A stretch of DNA of 64,000 bases from Bdellovibrio sp. NC01 (GCF_006874625.1 NZ_CP030034.1:3038001-3102000), one strand, 5' to 3'. Shown: positions 44,147 through 53,399, counted from the first letter of the stretch. Made by a program: numbers and translations. The notes: generated from the letters alone by a model not told the origin.

Positions 44147-44665
44147 CTAGTGACTATGCCCTTCTGGCGCGTCGCCACTTGCCACGATTTCAACAGATCG
44201 TAAATATCCCACTCCGGAAATCACGACTTCGTCACCCGCGTGAAGATCAGCGGATTTGATCGTGATCTCTTTTGGGGTTTTTATGACTGTTGTAAAATCG
44301 ATGCGTTTGAAAAATGCATTGCGCACGCGATACACGTTTACTTCTTCACCTGAATAAAGAATGGCAGAGGCTGGAATTTTCCACTGCGTTTCTTTTCCCA
44401 GCGTCAACGTTTGAATACCGAAATTACGAATGGCTTCCACTGACAGCTTAAAACCATCATGTTCATCAACTGTGGTGATTCCTTTATCAGCGCCAACACT
44501 GGCGTTTCGTTCTTCGGTCTCACCTTCGTGCTCATGCTCTTCACCATGTTCATGCGAACCGTGATTTGCGGTGATCATTTCGGCTGAGCCCTCTTTGTTT
44601 TTCTTATCAGTGCAGCTTGCTGCGAACAAAAGAGTGACGATACTAAGAAAAATTATGTTTCTCAT
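44147..44665 (-). CDS. Short RND periplasmic adaptor-like lipoprotein
   Basis: The 172-residue protein has a lipobox-like SC at residue 18 (LLFAASC). A His-rich linker (HGSHEHGEEHEHEGE) is followed by a region resembling only the C-terminal membrane-proximal domain of CzcB/CusB adaptors (IPASAILYSG and LHAGDEVVISGVGYLRSVE). Normal adaptors have about 400 residues with lipoyl and helical-hairpin domains, which I cannot find. It is coupled by ATGA to the outer membrane gene. It could be a metal-binding accessory or a minimal adaptor. Confidence 0.7.
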   Translation of the reverse strand: MRNIIFLSIVTLLFAASCTDKKNKEGSAEMITANHGSHEHGEEHEHEGETEERNASVGADKGITTVDEHDGFKLSVEAIRNFGIQTLTLGKETQWKIPASAILYSGEEVNVYRVRNAFFKRIDFTTVIKTPKEITIKSADLHAGDEVVISGVGYLRSVEIVASGDAPEGHSH

Positions 44666-45903
44666 AACGCCAACTCCACCGCTTCACCGTCAATCATTTG
44701 AATATCCAAATAGGTTTCGACCGCATGCAATTCACGTTCGTTGCGAAGTTTTTCGAAATCCACCAGCGAACGATGAGCCTCAATAATCAATGGACTTGAA
44801 ACCACACCTTTCATAAATAGACCTTCAATTTTTTTATGCTTGTCGGATAAAGAGCTTTCATTCGGCGTTAGTGCAAAAACTTCGATAGCTTTCGCGTAGG
44901 ATTTTCTTAAACCTTCGCGCTGCGCTTCCAACTGCTGCAGTTGCAAATCGCGTTTCTGTTCTGCCGCTTTCAAACCAACTGCGGCAGCCGTGCGTCCTGC
45001 CCCGTTCACGTTAAACACAGGAATGGGCATACTTAAATTTGCGCCCCACTGTTGCAGATCCTGTCCACCTTCAGAAGTAAACTTTGCAGAAGGACCGATC
45101 ATCATCGTAGGCCACGACTCGCCTTTGGCCTGATTTAATTCACCTTGTGCACTTTGCACATCAGCCAAGTGACTTGCTAGCAATGGAGATTTAGCTAAAT
45201 CGTCATGGGACGCGCGCACGATCGGCCACTTTGTTATTTTGGGCGGCAGAACTTGTTTGATTTTCTCAAGCGGCAAACCTGTGGCAATTTTGAAATACGC
45301 TTCTAAAGAAGTCAGTTCTTCATCGTATTCCATGCGTTTAAAACTATATTCGCCCCTAGCGATACGAAATACCGTCAAAGTCACTTGTTGTTCTGGCGAC
45401 AATGCGGGTCTTGATTCGTATTGTTTCACAAGCTTGGTGAACGTTTGCGACGACTCGTCGATTAACTCCAATTCAGAAGTTATCTGACGAAGACGCAACA
45501 ACTTTAACAACGTCATCTTGCGCACCGTTTGCTTTTGCAAAAGCAATGCAGATTGCGCCCTACTAAGCTCCGCTTCTGAAACTTCCTTACGGGCAGCTCG
45601 CTTGCCGCCGAGCTCGACAGGAAATGCCAGTGACACATCGGTTTCAGTTCGCGTTTCAGAGTTCACAGATCCCGTGATACTTTGCACACCCAATTCTGGA
45701 TTGCGTAACTGCGTGACCGCATCGACCACCGCCGACTTCTGACGAACTAATGCTTCTTGCTCAAGAACATCGGGTGACTTCTGTTCCGCACAAGTTAAAA
45801 CTTGCTGATAATTTTGGACTGACTCACAAGCTGTAGCCGCTTGCACACGTGCACCCATAAGCGCACACGCAAGCACCAGCACAGCCTTCACTAAAAAAGA
45901 CAT
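44662..45903 (-). CDS. Outer membrane efflux protein (TolC/CzcC type)
   Basis: The 413-residue protein has a signal peptide (cleavage after VQAA) and the long coiled helices of the outer membrane efflux family (LSRAQSALLLQKQTVRKM; EAHRSLVDFEKLRNERELHA). This family forms the outer channel for RND pumps. It is the first full gene of the operon and overlaps the adaptor gene by 4 bases. Confidence 0.85.
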   Translation of the reverse strand: MSFLVKAVLVLACALMGARVQAATACESVQNYQQVLTCAEQKSPDVLEQEALVRQKSAVVDAVTQLRNPELGVQSITGSVNSETRTETDVSLAFPVELGGKRAARKEVSEAELSRAQSALLLQKQTVRKMTLLKLLRLRQITSELELIDESSQTFTKLVKQYESRPALSPEQQVTLTVFRIARGEYSFKRMEYDEELTSLEAYFKIATGLPLEKIKQVLPPKITKWPIVRASHDDLAKSPLLASHLADVQSAQGELNQAKGESWPTMMIGPSAKFTSEGGQDLQQWGANLSMPIPVFNVNGAGRTAAAVGLKAAEQKRDLQLQQLEAQREGLRKSYAKAIEVFALTPNESSLSDKHKKIEGLFMKGVVSSPLIIEAHRSLVDFEKLRNERELHAVETYLDIQMIDGEAVELAL

Positions 45904-45957
45904 GGCATAACCTTTAATTAAAATTTAAAAAATATTTATGGAAAATTTTGCGAGGAC

Positions 45958-46287
45958 TTAAACTCGCGGAGGTTGGAAGGGGCCTTCCAGAACTAGATCA
46001 ACTGGTAATTGAGAGTACTCTTTAAAAGACGAAGTCATGAAGCTTAACGGAGCCGCAAACTTCACATCAATAAGAACCAATTTTGCACAATGTCCAAGAT
46101 GACAAAAACCATCGGCACAAGGATCGATATCTTTGTGATCACAATGGGAATCGTCGGAAGCATGAAACTGATTATCGGCATTTACCGAAGAAGAAATATT
46201 GACGCCGGATTCTGCTGCCAAATCGGAATGAAATGAAAGTGAGTTCCCTATTAATACAAAAAATAGGGGCAAAATCAGAACAGTCAT
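45958..46287 (-). CDS. Small Cys/His-rich exported protein
   Basis: This frame codes a signal peptide and a mature segment rich in His, Cys and Asp (HASDDSHCDHKDIDPCADGF and CHLGHCAKL), a pattern that would bind metal. Start choice is uncertain: an upstream TTG at 46371 or GTG at 46320 would lengthen the N-terminus. It lies 54 bases upstream of the efflux operon on the same strand and could be cotranscribed. The function is inferred only from composition and position. Confidence 0.5.
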   Translation of the reverse strand: MTVLILPLFFVLIGNSLSFHSDLAAESGVNISSSVNADNQFHASDDSHCDHKDIDPCADGFCHLGHCAKLVLIDVKFAAPLSFMTSSFKEYSQLPVDLVLEGPFQPPRV

Positions 46288-46463
46288 AAAGATAGAATGA
46301 ATTCTGCTTCTCACGAAACTCACAATACGACTACCCGTGAACCATTTCAAGATAATTGGACCAAACGCCAATAGATGAGACGGTTTTCAACTGCAGTTGC
46401 AATACTCTTGCAACACTAGGAAGCCCACGCACATTTTGTGACGAGCTTCCTATAAAATATTAA

Positions 46464-46877
46464 CTAATGAGAAACGTGAGACAAGATATCGTGTGACAGA
46501 TTTTTATTTTGCGCACGATTGGCGATATCACCAAGACTGAGCATTCCGATCAATCGTTTGCTTCTGTTAATAACCGGCATGCGACGAATTTTGAAGGAAA
46601 TCATCGACTGTCCGACAACTGCAACATCATCGTCGTCGTAGCAATAATTAATTCCTTCGGTCATGCACTCAGAAACTTTTGTATCTGCGGGATCAAGGCC
46701 GCGCGCAACGACGCGAACGACAATATCGCGATCGGTGATCATGCCTACCATTTTATCTTCCCGCTCTACAGGCAAAGATCCGTAATCACCTTTGGCCATC
46801 ATTTTTGCGGCTTCTTCAACGGTGTGATCCGCATTGATAACGTCAGCGCGTGGTCTCATGACTTCTTTGACTTTCAT
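46464..46877 (-). CDS. Tandem CBS-domain protein
   Basis: The 137-residue protein is two CBS motifs: VMRPRADVINADHTVEEAAK with MITDRDIV, and CMTEGINYCYDDDDVAVVGQ with MLSLGDIANRA. Such pairs bind adenosine nucleotides (AMP, ATP or SAM) as energy sensors. AAGGAG precedes the ATG. No catalytic domain is attached. Confidence 0.85.
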   Translation of the reverse strand: MKVKEVMRPRADVINADHTVEEAAKMMAKGDYGSLPVEREDKMVGMITDRDIVVRVVARGLDPADTKVSECMTEGINYCYDDDDVAVVGQSMISFKIRRMPVINRSKRLIGMLSLGDIANRAQNKNLSHDILSHVSH

Positions 46878-46991
46878 GACAGGCTCCTTTGCTATTTTCT
46901 TAAGAATAGAGCTGCAAAGGCTAAAGGGCGCGTTGTATTTTGTGACTCGCGAAAGAGCTGGTGCGCTTCGACAGGAATTTGGGCAAAAAAA

Positions 46992-47013
46992 AAGGGAGCT
47001 CGAAAGCTCCCTT
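46992..47013 (-). terminator. Terminator after the Lys-rich protein gene
   Basis: Hairpin AAGGGAGCT/AGCTCCCTT with a four-base loop, followed by a T-run on the minus strand. Confidence 0.75.
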
Positions 47014-47033
47014 CTAAAGACCTAAGTAATTAA

Positions 47034-47231
47034 TTACTTGGAAGCGCCTTCAGTTGCTGCTGCTGCTTTTTCTTTTTTGCTGTGTTTTTTGTGTTTTTTC
47101 TCTTTTTTCACAGTTTGTTCTGCTTTAGGAGCAGATTCCATTGCTGAACCAGCTGCAGGAGCTGCTTCACCTTGAGCTTGAGCCATAACACCAGCGAACA
47201 TCAAAGACATAAGGATAGTTGCGAATTTCAT
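47034..47231 (-). CDS. Small exported Ala/Lys-rich protein
   Basis: The 65-residue protein has a signal peptide (cleavage near AQAQ). The mature part is rich in Ala, Glu, Lys and Ser with KKEKKHKKHSKKEKAAAA, a highly basic low-complexity tail. AATGGAGG precedes the ATG. The function is unknown. Confidence 0.65.
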   Translation of the reverse strand: MKFATILMSLMFAGVMAQAQGEAAPAAGSAMESAPKAEQTVKKEKKHKKHSKKEKAAAATEGASK

Positions 47232-47563
47232 AAAACCTCCATTGGTTTTTTTGTTTCTTAATTTAAAAGGCCGCTCTTGTTGTTTCCTTCAAGAGTCGAT
47301 TCCCTCTGATGAACTCAGATTAGCAACAAGTTCTTAAACCCCAATTAAAACGGTATTAATAATTTTTTATCTCGCAAGCCTAAAGGCCAGCAAAATTCAC
47401 GTCAAAATGAGTCAACGAAATCACGTGAGGTTTCAATCATCTAGCCACGATTGTCCGCAGCATTCGGACCTGTAAAGCAAAAGCTACCCTGTCTCAAAAT
47501 GGAAGGGTAGATTTGAGCAAATGCAGATTTGTTTTTGCAGAACTCTAACTGAGGTGATTCGAA
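47232..47563. other. 332-bp stretch without a gene
   Basis: It holds a palindrome GCCTAAAGGC and a seven-base inverted repeat CTACCCT/AGGGTAG (47484-47490/47504-47510) near the start of the next gene. It probably carries divergent promoters. I see no open frame with start context. Confidence 0.5.
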
Positions 47564-48493
47564 ATGAAGAAACGTTATCTAGTCCTTCCACTCTTTCTAG
47601 CGGCTTGCGCGTCTAATCCCAATAAGGCGGAAAAGCTTGATACAGAGATGAAAAAATCTGAAGACATGGGCGGAGGAGTTGTTCTTGGTTTGAATGAAAA
47701 AGACGAAATGGTCATGCAAAAAAAAGTACGCCTTGCTGATTACGTCAAACAATTGCAATACGAAGTTTACGGTCTTGAAGACAATATTTACGGAAGCGAT
47801 GACGGCAACCGCGGCTTGTGGGGCGTTCTGGAAGAGTGTCAAACAAACGAAAACTCTGCAGAGATCGGCGGCGAAGGCACTTACGTAAAAATGCCTGAAA
47901 AAGCACGCCTGACAGATCGTGAAGATCAATTCCAAAAAATTGGTTTGGATGAAAAGAAAAACCTTGTCGCGATCTCTACCGATTATTTAAAAGATCGCAT
48001 CCGTCGTTTCGAAAACTACAAAGCGACATACAAAAAGCGCAAAGACTGGTACGAAACACAGATCAAAATCTGTAATGCCAACGTGAACCGCAAAAACTAC
48101 AAAGCGAAACAAGCCGCTTTGGATCTCAGCAAGTATCCACAAATCGTCAATACAACTTCAGAGTTGGATCAATACGTATGCCGTTATGTAAAACAAGGCG
48201 CGAAGTTAAATGACCTTGTTAAAGTCGCTTTGAACAAACAATGGATCATGAAAGAAGACTACGATCAGGATCAGCCAGTGAACTCACAAAGAATTGTGGA
48301 TTCAAACCAAGCAGAACGTCAGAACGTTATCCGTGTTGGCGGCTGGGCGTTGGCTTATGATTCAGGTGCAAAATTCTCTGAACTTGAAGCAGGAACAAAT
48401 CCTACTTTGAAATCTTGGATGAATGATTCTGCCGATATCGTTCCTGGTGCAAAAAACTGCCTACGCAAAGGCAGCAATGTTTGGAATAACTAA
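47564..48493 (+). CDS. Lipoprotein A of a paralogous pair
   Basis: The 309-residue protein has a signal peptide with lipobox LAAC (residues 12-15). It shares an architecture with the next protein: LRGLWGV-type segment, a LADYVKQLQYEVYGLEDN coil and a later YKATYKKRKDWYETQIKICN coil. GAGG precedes the ATG. No known domain is recognised. The two genes are 11 bases apart and lead into the Nramp gene. Confidence 0.65.
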   Translation: MKKRYLVLPLFLAACASNPNKAEKLDTEMKKSEDMGGGVVLGLNEKDEMVMQKKVRLADYVKQLQYEVYGLEDNIYGSDDGNRGLWGVLEECQTNENSAEIGGEGTYVKMPEKARLTDREDQFQKIGLDEKKNLVAISTDYLKDRIRRFENYKATYKKRKDWYETQIKICNANVNRKNYKAKQAALDLSKYPQIVNTTSELDQYVCRYVKQGAKLNDLVKVALNKQWIMKEDYDQDQPVNSQRIVDSNQAERQNVIRVGGWALAYDSGAKFSELEAGTNPTLKSWMNDSADIVPGAKNCLRKGSNVWNN

Positions 48494-48504
48494 GGATTTA
48501 TAAA

Positions 48505-49119
48505 ATGAAAAAGTTAACTCTATTTATCGTTGCGGCATTAGTTGTTACTGGTTGTTCAAGTAAAAAGAAACGCGAAGAACAAGTACTGAAAGATCAAAAC
48601 GTTACGACAACTCTTTCTAAAGAAGAAAGTCTTGGTAGCGACACTTCGATCGGCGTTGATGAAGACGGCCATGTCATGCACATGGATAAAACTCAATTGT
48701 CTGAATACTTGCAAAACTTGAAGTATGAAACTTTCAAAGAGTATGAAGCTCTGTATGGTATTCGTGAATATTCAAGCAAAGGTTTGGCTGGCCAAGTCGA
48801 TGCTTGCAATAAAAAAGCGAGCCAAAAGAAATATGGCGGCGACGGCACAGCTCCTAAGCGTGTTGATCGTAGCGATGTTTTGAATACAGAACTTCTTTCT
48901 GAATGGAAGAACTTCAATAAAAACAAAACAAGCACGGACACGAACGCTAAAGTTGAAGTCGGCTACAATGAAAGAGGTCAAGTGACAGCAGTCACAAAAG
49001 AAAACCTGCTGGAAACTGTTGATCGCTTCCAAGATTACAGAAAAACTTTGGCGCAGAAGCGTACAGAGCTTGAACAATCCCTAGCTGCCTGCGAAGCTAA
49101 AATAGAAGACGCGCAGTAA
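48505..49119 (+). CDS. Lipoprotein B of a paralogous pair
   Basis: The 204-residue protein has lipobox VVTGC (residues 13-17). It shows the same order of motifs as the previous protein in shorter form: LSEYLQNLKYETFKEYEALY and ETVDRFQDYRKTLAQKRTEL. Tandem duplication is likely. The Nramp gene begins 16 bases later, so cotranscription is plausible. Confidence 0.65.
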   Translation: MKKLTLFIVAALVVTGCSSKKKREEQVLKDQNVTTTLSKEESLGSDTSIGVDEDGHVMHMDKTQLSEYLQNLKYETFKEYEALYGIREYSSKGLAGQVDACNKKASQKKYGGDGTAPKRVDRSDVLNTELLSEWKNFNKNKTSTDTNAKVEVGYNERGQVTAVTKENLLETVDRFQDYRKTLAQKRTELEQSLAACEAKIEDAQ

Positions 49120-49135
49120 AAGGATTGAGGTTTGA

Positions 49136-50416
49136 ATGAGTTCAGAGTTCAAAGGCAGCATCAGCGTTCCCCAAAACGCCAGTCTTTGGACAAAGTTCTT
49201 TAAATTTCTAGGACCGGGACTTCTTGTCTCGGTCGGCTACATGGACCCGGGCAATTGGGCCACCGATATTGAAGCCGGGTCTCGCTTCGGTCATCTTCTT
49301 CTTTCCGTCGTTTTATTTTCAAGTCTTGGCGCCATCGCCCTTCAATACCTGAGTTTAAAATTAGGAATCGCATCAGGAATGGATCTTGCCGTTGCATCAC
49401 GCAATAATTACGGCAAAAAGACCAATCTAACTCAATGGTTTCTGGCAGAGATCGCCATCATTGCCACTGACATCGCTGAAGTGCTTGGCAGTGCCCTCGC
49501 CTTCAAACTTCTATTCGGTTGTTCATTACTTGTCGGTGTCGCCATTACCGCTTTGGATACATTTCTAGTTTTAGCTTTTGCCGGAAAAGGATTTCGCAAA
49601 ATTGAAGCGATCATTCTTGGTTTGGTCATGACCATCGGCATTTGTTTTTTTATCGAGTTGGTTTTCGTTAAGCCTGACTTTATATCAGTGCTGCACGGTT
49701 ATGTGCCGCGCTTCGATCTTTTGCGCGATAAACAAAGCTGGTATTTGGCAATCGGAATTATTGGCGCAACGATTATGCCCCACAATCTTTACCTTCATTC
49801 TGCCATCGTACAGACTCGTAAAGTCGGTATCACGGAACAAGAAAAACGCCAGGCCATTAAGTTTTCAACACTCGATACATTAGGTTCATTGGGACTGGCA
49901 TTTTTAGTGAACTCGGCCATTCTTGTTTTAGCGGCATCCGCCTTTCACAGATCAGGTCATTATGACGTCGCAGACATTCAAGACGCTTATCACCTTTTAG
50001 AGCCGATTGTAGGCACATGGCTTGCGCCAGTGCTGTTTGCAGTTGCCTTATTAGCGTCAGGACAAAGCTCGACCTTTACAGGCACACTTGCTGGGCAAGT
50101 CATCCTTGAAGGCTATCTGAATTTAAAATTAAGCGCCTGGAAGGTTCGACTTATCACACGTTCACTGGCGCTAATTCCTGCATTTCTGGGTGTCTGGTTA
50201 TTAGGTGACGACTCGACCGGAACATTGATTGTGATTACTCAAGTGATCTTAGGACTGCAATTGCCATTTGCGATTTATCCATTGGTGAAATTTACGAGCG
50301 ACCGATCAATGATGGGACCTTTTGTAAATAGCCTGCCGATAAAAGTAATTTGCTGGAGTATTTTTGCAGCAATCAGCCTTGCGAATATTTGGCTGATTGT
50401 GCATCTGCTAAAATAG
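49136..50416 (+). CDS. mntH: Nramp-family divalent-metal transporter (MntH type)
   Basis: The 426-residue protein has about eleven membrane segments. The metal-binding motifs are present: MDPGNWATDI (DPGN in segment 1) and GATIMPHNLYLHS (MPH in segment 6). Nramp proteins import Mn2+ or Fe2+ with protons. GGATTGAGG precedes the ATG, and it follows the two lipoprotein genes closely. No mntR/mntS-like regulator is adjacent. Confidence 0.93.
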   Translation: MSSEFKGSISVPQNASLWTKFFKFLGPGLLVSVGYMDPGNWATDIEAGSRFGHLLLSVVLFSSLGAIALQYLSLKLGIASGMDLAVASRNNYGKKTNLTQWFLAEIAIIATDIAEVLGSALAFKLLFGCSLLVGVAITALDTFLVLAFAGKGFRKIEAIILGLVMTIGICFFIELVFVKPDFISVLHGYVPRFDLLRDKQSWYLAIGIIGATIMPHNLYLHSAIVQTRKVGITEQEKRQAIKFSTLDTLGSLGLAFLVNSAILVLAASAFHRSGHYDVADIQDAYHLLEPIVGTWLAPVLFAVALLASGQSSTFTGTLAGQVILEGYLNLKLSAWKVRLITRSLALIPAFLGVWLLGDDSTGTLIVITQVILGLQLPFAIYPLVKFTSDRSMMGPFVNSLPIKVICWSIFAAISLANIWLIVHLLK

Positions 50417-50422
50417 AAAGTC

Positions 50423-51394
50423 TTAGTGAATCCAACCCATCACAATCGCACCTAACGTGGCACTTGCAATTGTCACCCATAACATCACACCTTGAATCAA
50501 AGGCTTAATGCCCACTTGCGCCAATGTTTCTTTCGTCAGGTTCGTACCAATCAGGAACAACGTAACGACCAAAGCTCGTTTCGCAATTTCATTTACGACA
50601 TGGCCTGCCGGGCGAAGTTGCGGGATATAAGTCACCACGGCTGCCGCAATTAAGAAGCCAAGAATAAACCATGGACGTTTCGGTTTCGCATCAACTGCGG
50701 TCTTAGCAGCACCTTTGGCGTAAATATAACCAAACAAGAAAGTCACAGGCACAATCCATAAAGCCCGTGCCAACTTAACTGTCGTTCCTACTTCCAAAGC
50801 GTGTGCACCATATTGCAAAGACGCACCGACCACCGAACTTGTGTCATGAATCGCCAAAGCACTCCACAGACCAAATTGAGTTTCAGTCAAACCGAGCGCG
50901 TGACCTATCGGCGGGAAGATAAACAACGCCAAAGCATTCAACAAGAACACCGTCCCCAGTGCGACAGAGATTTCGTGATGTTTTGCTTTAATTGTCGGCG
51001 CAATAGCCGCAATCGCACTGCCACCACAAATCGCTGTACCAACAGAAATCAAAACCGATGTATCACGTTCCGTTTTCAAAAGTTTTCCAAGCAAGTAACC
51101 AAGAATCAAAGTTGAGGAAATCCCGACAACGGTATAACCAATACCTTGCAAACCGACTCGGCCAACAACGCCCAAATCCATCCCCGCGCCTAAACCCATC
51201 ACTGACAAGCTTAACAACGTCGAAGTCAGCTTACGAGTTTTCGCGATATAGGGATTGCCCATCACGACGGCTAAAAAGATTCCCAGAATCAAAGCTAAGG
51301 CTGATGACACATAAGGAGTCAGACACAACACCGCAGCCAACGGGATCACAATCTTTGCTACATTTTCAGAGACCGTTTTCTTCGCAGTTTCCAT
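50423..51394 (-). CDS. YeiH/UPF0324-family membrane protein (putative sulfate exporter)
   Basis: The 323-residue protein has about ten membrane segments and the family's SVGTAICGGSAIAAIAPTIK. The start is ATG at 51394 with AAGGA upstream; the longer frame runs into the LysR promoter. Family members are annotated as sulfate exporters without much proof. It diverges from a LysR-type regulator that probably controls it (like YeiE/YeiH in enterobacteria). Confidence 0.85.
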   Translation of the reverse strand: METAKKTVSENVAKIVIPLAAVLCLTPYVSSALALILGIFLAVVMGNPYIAKTRKLTSTLLSLSVMGLGAGMDLGVVGRVGLQGIGYTVVGISSTLILGYLLGKLLKTERDTSVLISVGTAICGGSAIAAIAPTIKAKHHEISVALGTVFLLNALALFIFPPIGHALGLTETQFGLWSALAIHDTSSVVGASLQYGAHALEVGTTVKLARALWIVPVTFLFGYIYAKGAAKTAVDAKPKRPWFILGFLIAAAVVTYIPQLRPAGHVVNEIAKRALVVTLFLIGTNLTKETLAQVGIKPLIQGVMLWVTIASATLGAIVMGWIH

Positions 51395-51430
51395 AGAAAG
51401 TCCTTTACTGTGTGTAGTATCGTCTCTATT

Positions 51431-51480
51431 TATCAGAAATAGTAATACTATTTTACTATATATCATCAGTATTTCTGATA
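51431..51480. promoter_or_regulatory. Candidate LysR operator between divergent genes
   Basis: An 11-base perfect inverted repeat TATCAGAAATA/TATTTCTGATA (51431-51441 and 51470-51480) brackets a second palindrome ATAGTAATACTAT (51439-51451). It lies between the exporter and regulator starts, where LysR-type proteins usually bind. Confidence 0.6.
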
Positions 51481-51491
51481 TAGTGATTTCT

Positions 51492-52376
51492 ATGAATTCA
51501 TTCCTCTTTAATTTCAATACCGAGCTTCTTCCAACGTTTCTTGCAGTTGCCGAAGCTCAAAGCTTATCGGGGGCCGCGAAGTTATTAAATCTGTCGCAGC
51601 CCTCAGTCACAGCTCACATTCAGAAATTAGAAGAAGAATTGAATTCAGCGCTGATTAAGCGTTCCGTAACTGGTATTCAATTGACCGAGGCTGGCCATAA
51701 ACTTCTAGAACAAGCACGCCGCATTCAAAACATCGTGCGCGAAGCCGCGGAAAGTGTCAGTGAGGCGAAAGTCGTCAAAGGTCACTTAAAGATCGCAGCC
51801 AGTACAACGGTTGCCGCCTATGCCTTACCTCCTCTACTGACAGAGTTTCGCAAACGCTTTCCGCAAATCAGTTTGGAACTGCAAATTGGAAACACTGACG
51901 ATGTTCTAAAGAAATTACGAAATGGCTCAGTACCATTGGGTTTAGTGGAAGGCCAGGCTCGTGCCTCTGCCATTCATCTTGAGCCCTTTCTAGAAGACGA
52001 ATTACTATTCGTGTGCGGCACGGTTCAACAATCGCTGCTGCGTAAAAAAGAAGATCTGCACAAACAGACACTGCTGTTACGTGAACAAGGTTCCGGTACA
52101 CGAGTAGTTGTTGAAAAAGGTCTTAAAAAACTGAACCTGGCGACAAAAGATTTCAACGAAACATTGGACATTGGCAGCTCTGAAGCGATTAAAACTTCCG
52201 TGATGGCGGGCTTAGGTGTGGCATTCATGTCACGCCTAAGTATTCAGAATGAATTAGCCCTGGGGAAACTGACGATCCCATTCCCAGATCTGCGCATTCC
52301 CCGAACTTTTTATTGGGCCTTTCCCTCAAAAGGGCTTTCTGGTACGGCTGCAGAATTCTATCGTCTGCAAAAATAA
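51492..52376 (+). CDS. LysR-type transcriptional regulator
   Basis: The 294-residue protein has the N-terminal winged HTH (FLAVAEAQSLSGAAKLLNLS then QPSVTAHIQKLEEELN) and a C-terminal periplasmic-binding-like effector domain. The ATG at 51492 is used; a GTG at 51483 is in frame. It is divergent from the YeiH-type gene with an operator-like palindrome between them. Confidence 0.9.
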   Translation: MNSFLFNFNTELLPTFLAVAEAQSLSGAAKLLNLSQPSVTAHIQKLEEELNSALIKRSVTGIQLTEAGHKLLEQARRIQNIVREAAESVSEAKVVKGHLKIAASTTVAAYALPPLLTEFRKRFPQISLELQIGNTDDVLKKLRNGSVPLGLVEGQARASAIHLEPFLEDELLFVCGTVQQSLLRKKEDLHKQTLLLREQGSGTRVVVEKGLKKLNLATKDFNETLDIGSSEAIKTSVMAGLGVAFMSRLSIQNELALGKLTIPFPDLRIPRTFYWAFPSKGLSGTAAEFYRLQK

Positions 52377-52377
52377 A

Positions 52378-52400
52378 AAAGCCGGTTTATCACCGGCTTT
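52378..52400. terminator. Bidirectional terminator
   Basis: Hairpin AAAGCCGGT/ACCGGCTTT with A- and T-rich flanks, between convergent genes. Confidence 0.8.
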
Positions 52401-52403
52401 TCT

Positions 52404-53390
52404 TTATCCCAAAGTGGCATCCCAAGATTTCACATAAGATTCCAAAATTTTTAAATCTGTCGAAGCACGTTTACGCTCCTGATCTAAAATCTTTTTATCC
52501 TCTTCTGTGTTGTTGCCAACTTCACGTTCGACAACCTTCAGATCACTTTGTGCTTTTTCAAAAATACTGCGCCACAAGCGAGCCGCGACATCGCGACTTA
52601 ACTGTTCTTGCGGTTGCGAATCTTCAGGCAACTGAACGCCGTCATCGCCAATCAAACCACGAGATTTGAACTGGATCTTGGCAGCAAAACGATACTTCGC
52701 AATTGAATCAATTTGTTTGGCATATTTCATCGATTCTTCCACTTTGCCGACATTGTCTAATGGGCGAGATAGAAGGCTTTCATTCAAAAGCACATCACGA
52801 ATGAACATCGTTCTTAGCATTAAGAATGAATACGCTGTCTCTTCAAAACGCAACGAACCTTCAATCGAAGATGTGCCCACGATATGCGTGCGCACGATCT
52901 CGTCAACTGTGGTTTGCGGCGTAAACCCTGCGATCACTTGCAAAGCCACCAAACGCGCGATCTTTTCGTTATTGATCTTTGCTACCTGACGACGTGTGTA
53001 TGGAAGTTCTGATCCTGTGGTCTCGTCGATGTCCTTTGCTGGTAAAGATTCGTCGACTTCTTTCAACCACAAGTAAGTCAGATCAATCAACTCTTGCGCG
53101 GTCGCTGCCTCTGCAAACTTTTTACCGTAAGGCATCAGTTTGAAAGGAACAGGCGACAATGAATCGTGATTTTCCTCTTTCAAAATATTTTCCATTGGGA
53201 TCAACAACGATTGGTCATGAACGCCGGAAGTTGTTTTTTTCATCTCTTCCAACATGTTGCTCATGTTTTGATTTGTTTGATCCATCTTAGCTGGAATTTG
53301 GTTTGCGCTTTTAATAGCGTCAGTGGCTTCACAAGCCACTAACGATAGGCACAGTCCCGCGCCGATAAGAACTTTCAATTGCGACTTCAC
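52404..53390 (-). CDS. Lipoprotein of unknown function
   Basis: The 328-residue protein has lipobox LVAC at residues 17-20. The first third is coiled (QTNQNMSNMLEEMKKT) and the rest helical. No known family is recognised. It is followed downstream by nothing close and preceded by the chalcone-isomerase-like gene (9 bases), so cotranscription is likely. Confidence 0.6.
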   Translation of the reverse strand: MKSQLKVLIGAGLCLSLVACEATDAIKSANQIPAKMDQTNQNMSNMLEEMKKTTSGVHDQSLLIPMENILKEENHDSLSPVPFKLMPYGKKFAEAATAQELIDLTYLWLKEVDESLPAKDIDETTGSELPYTRRQVAKINNEKIARLVALQVIAGFTPQTTVDEIVRTHIVGTSSIEGSLRFEETAYSFLMLRTMFIRDVLLNESLLSRPLDNVGKVEESMKYAKQIDSIAKYRFAAKIQFKSRGLIGDDGVQLPEDSQPQEQLSRDVAARLWRSIFEKAQSDLKVVEREVGNNTEEDKKILDQERKRASTDLKILESYVKSWDATLG

Positions 53391-53399
53391 GAAAAACTC

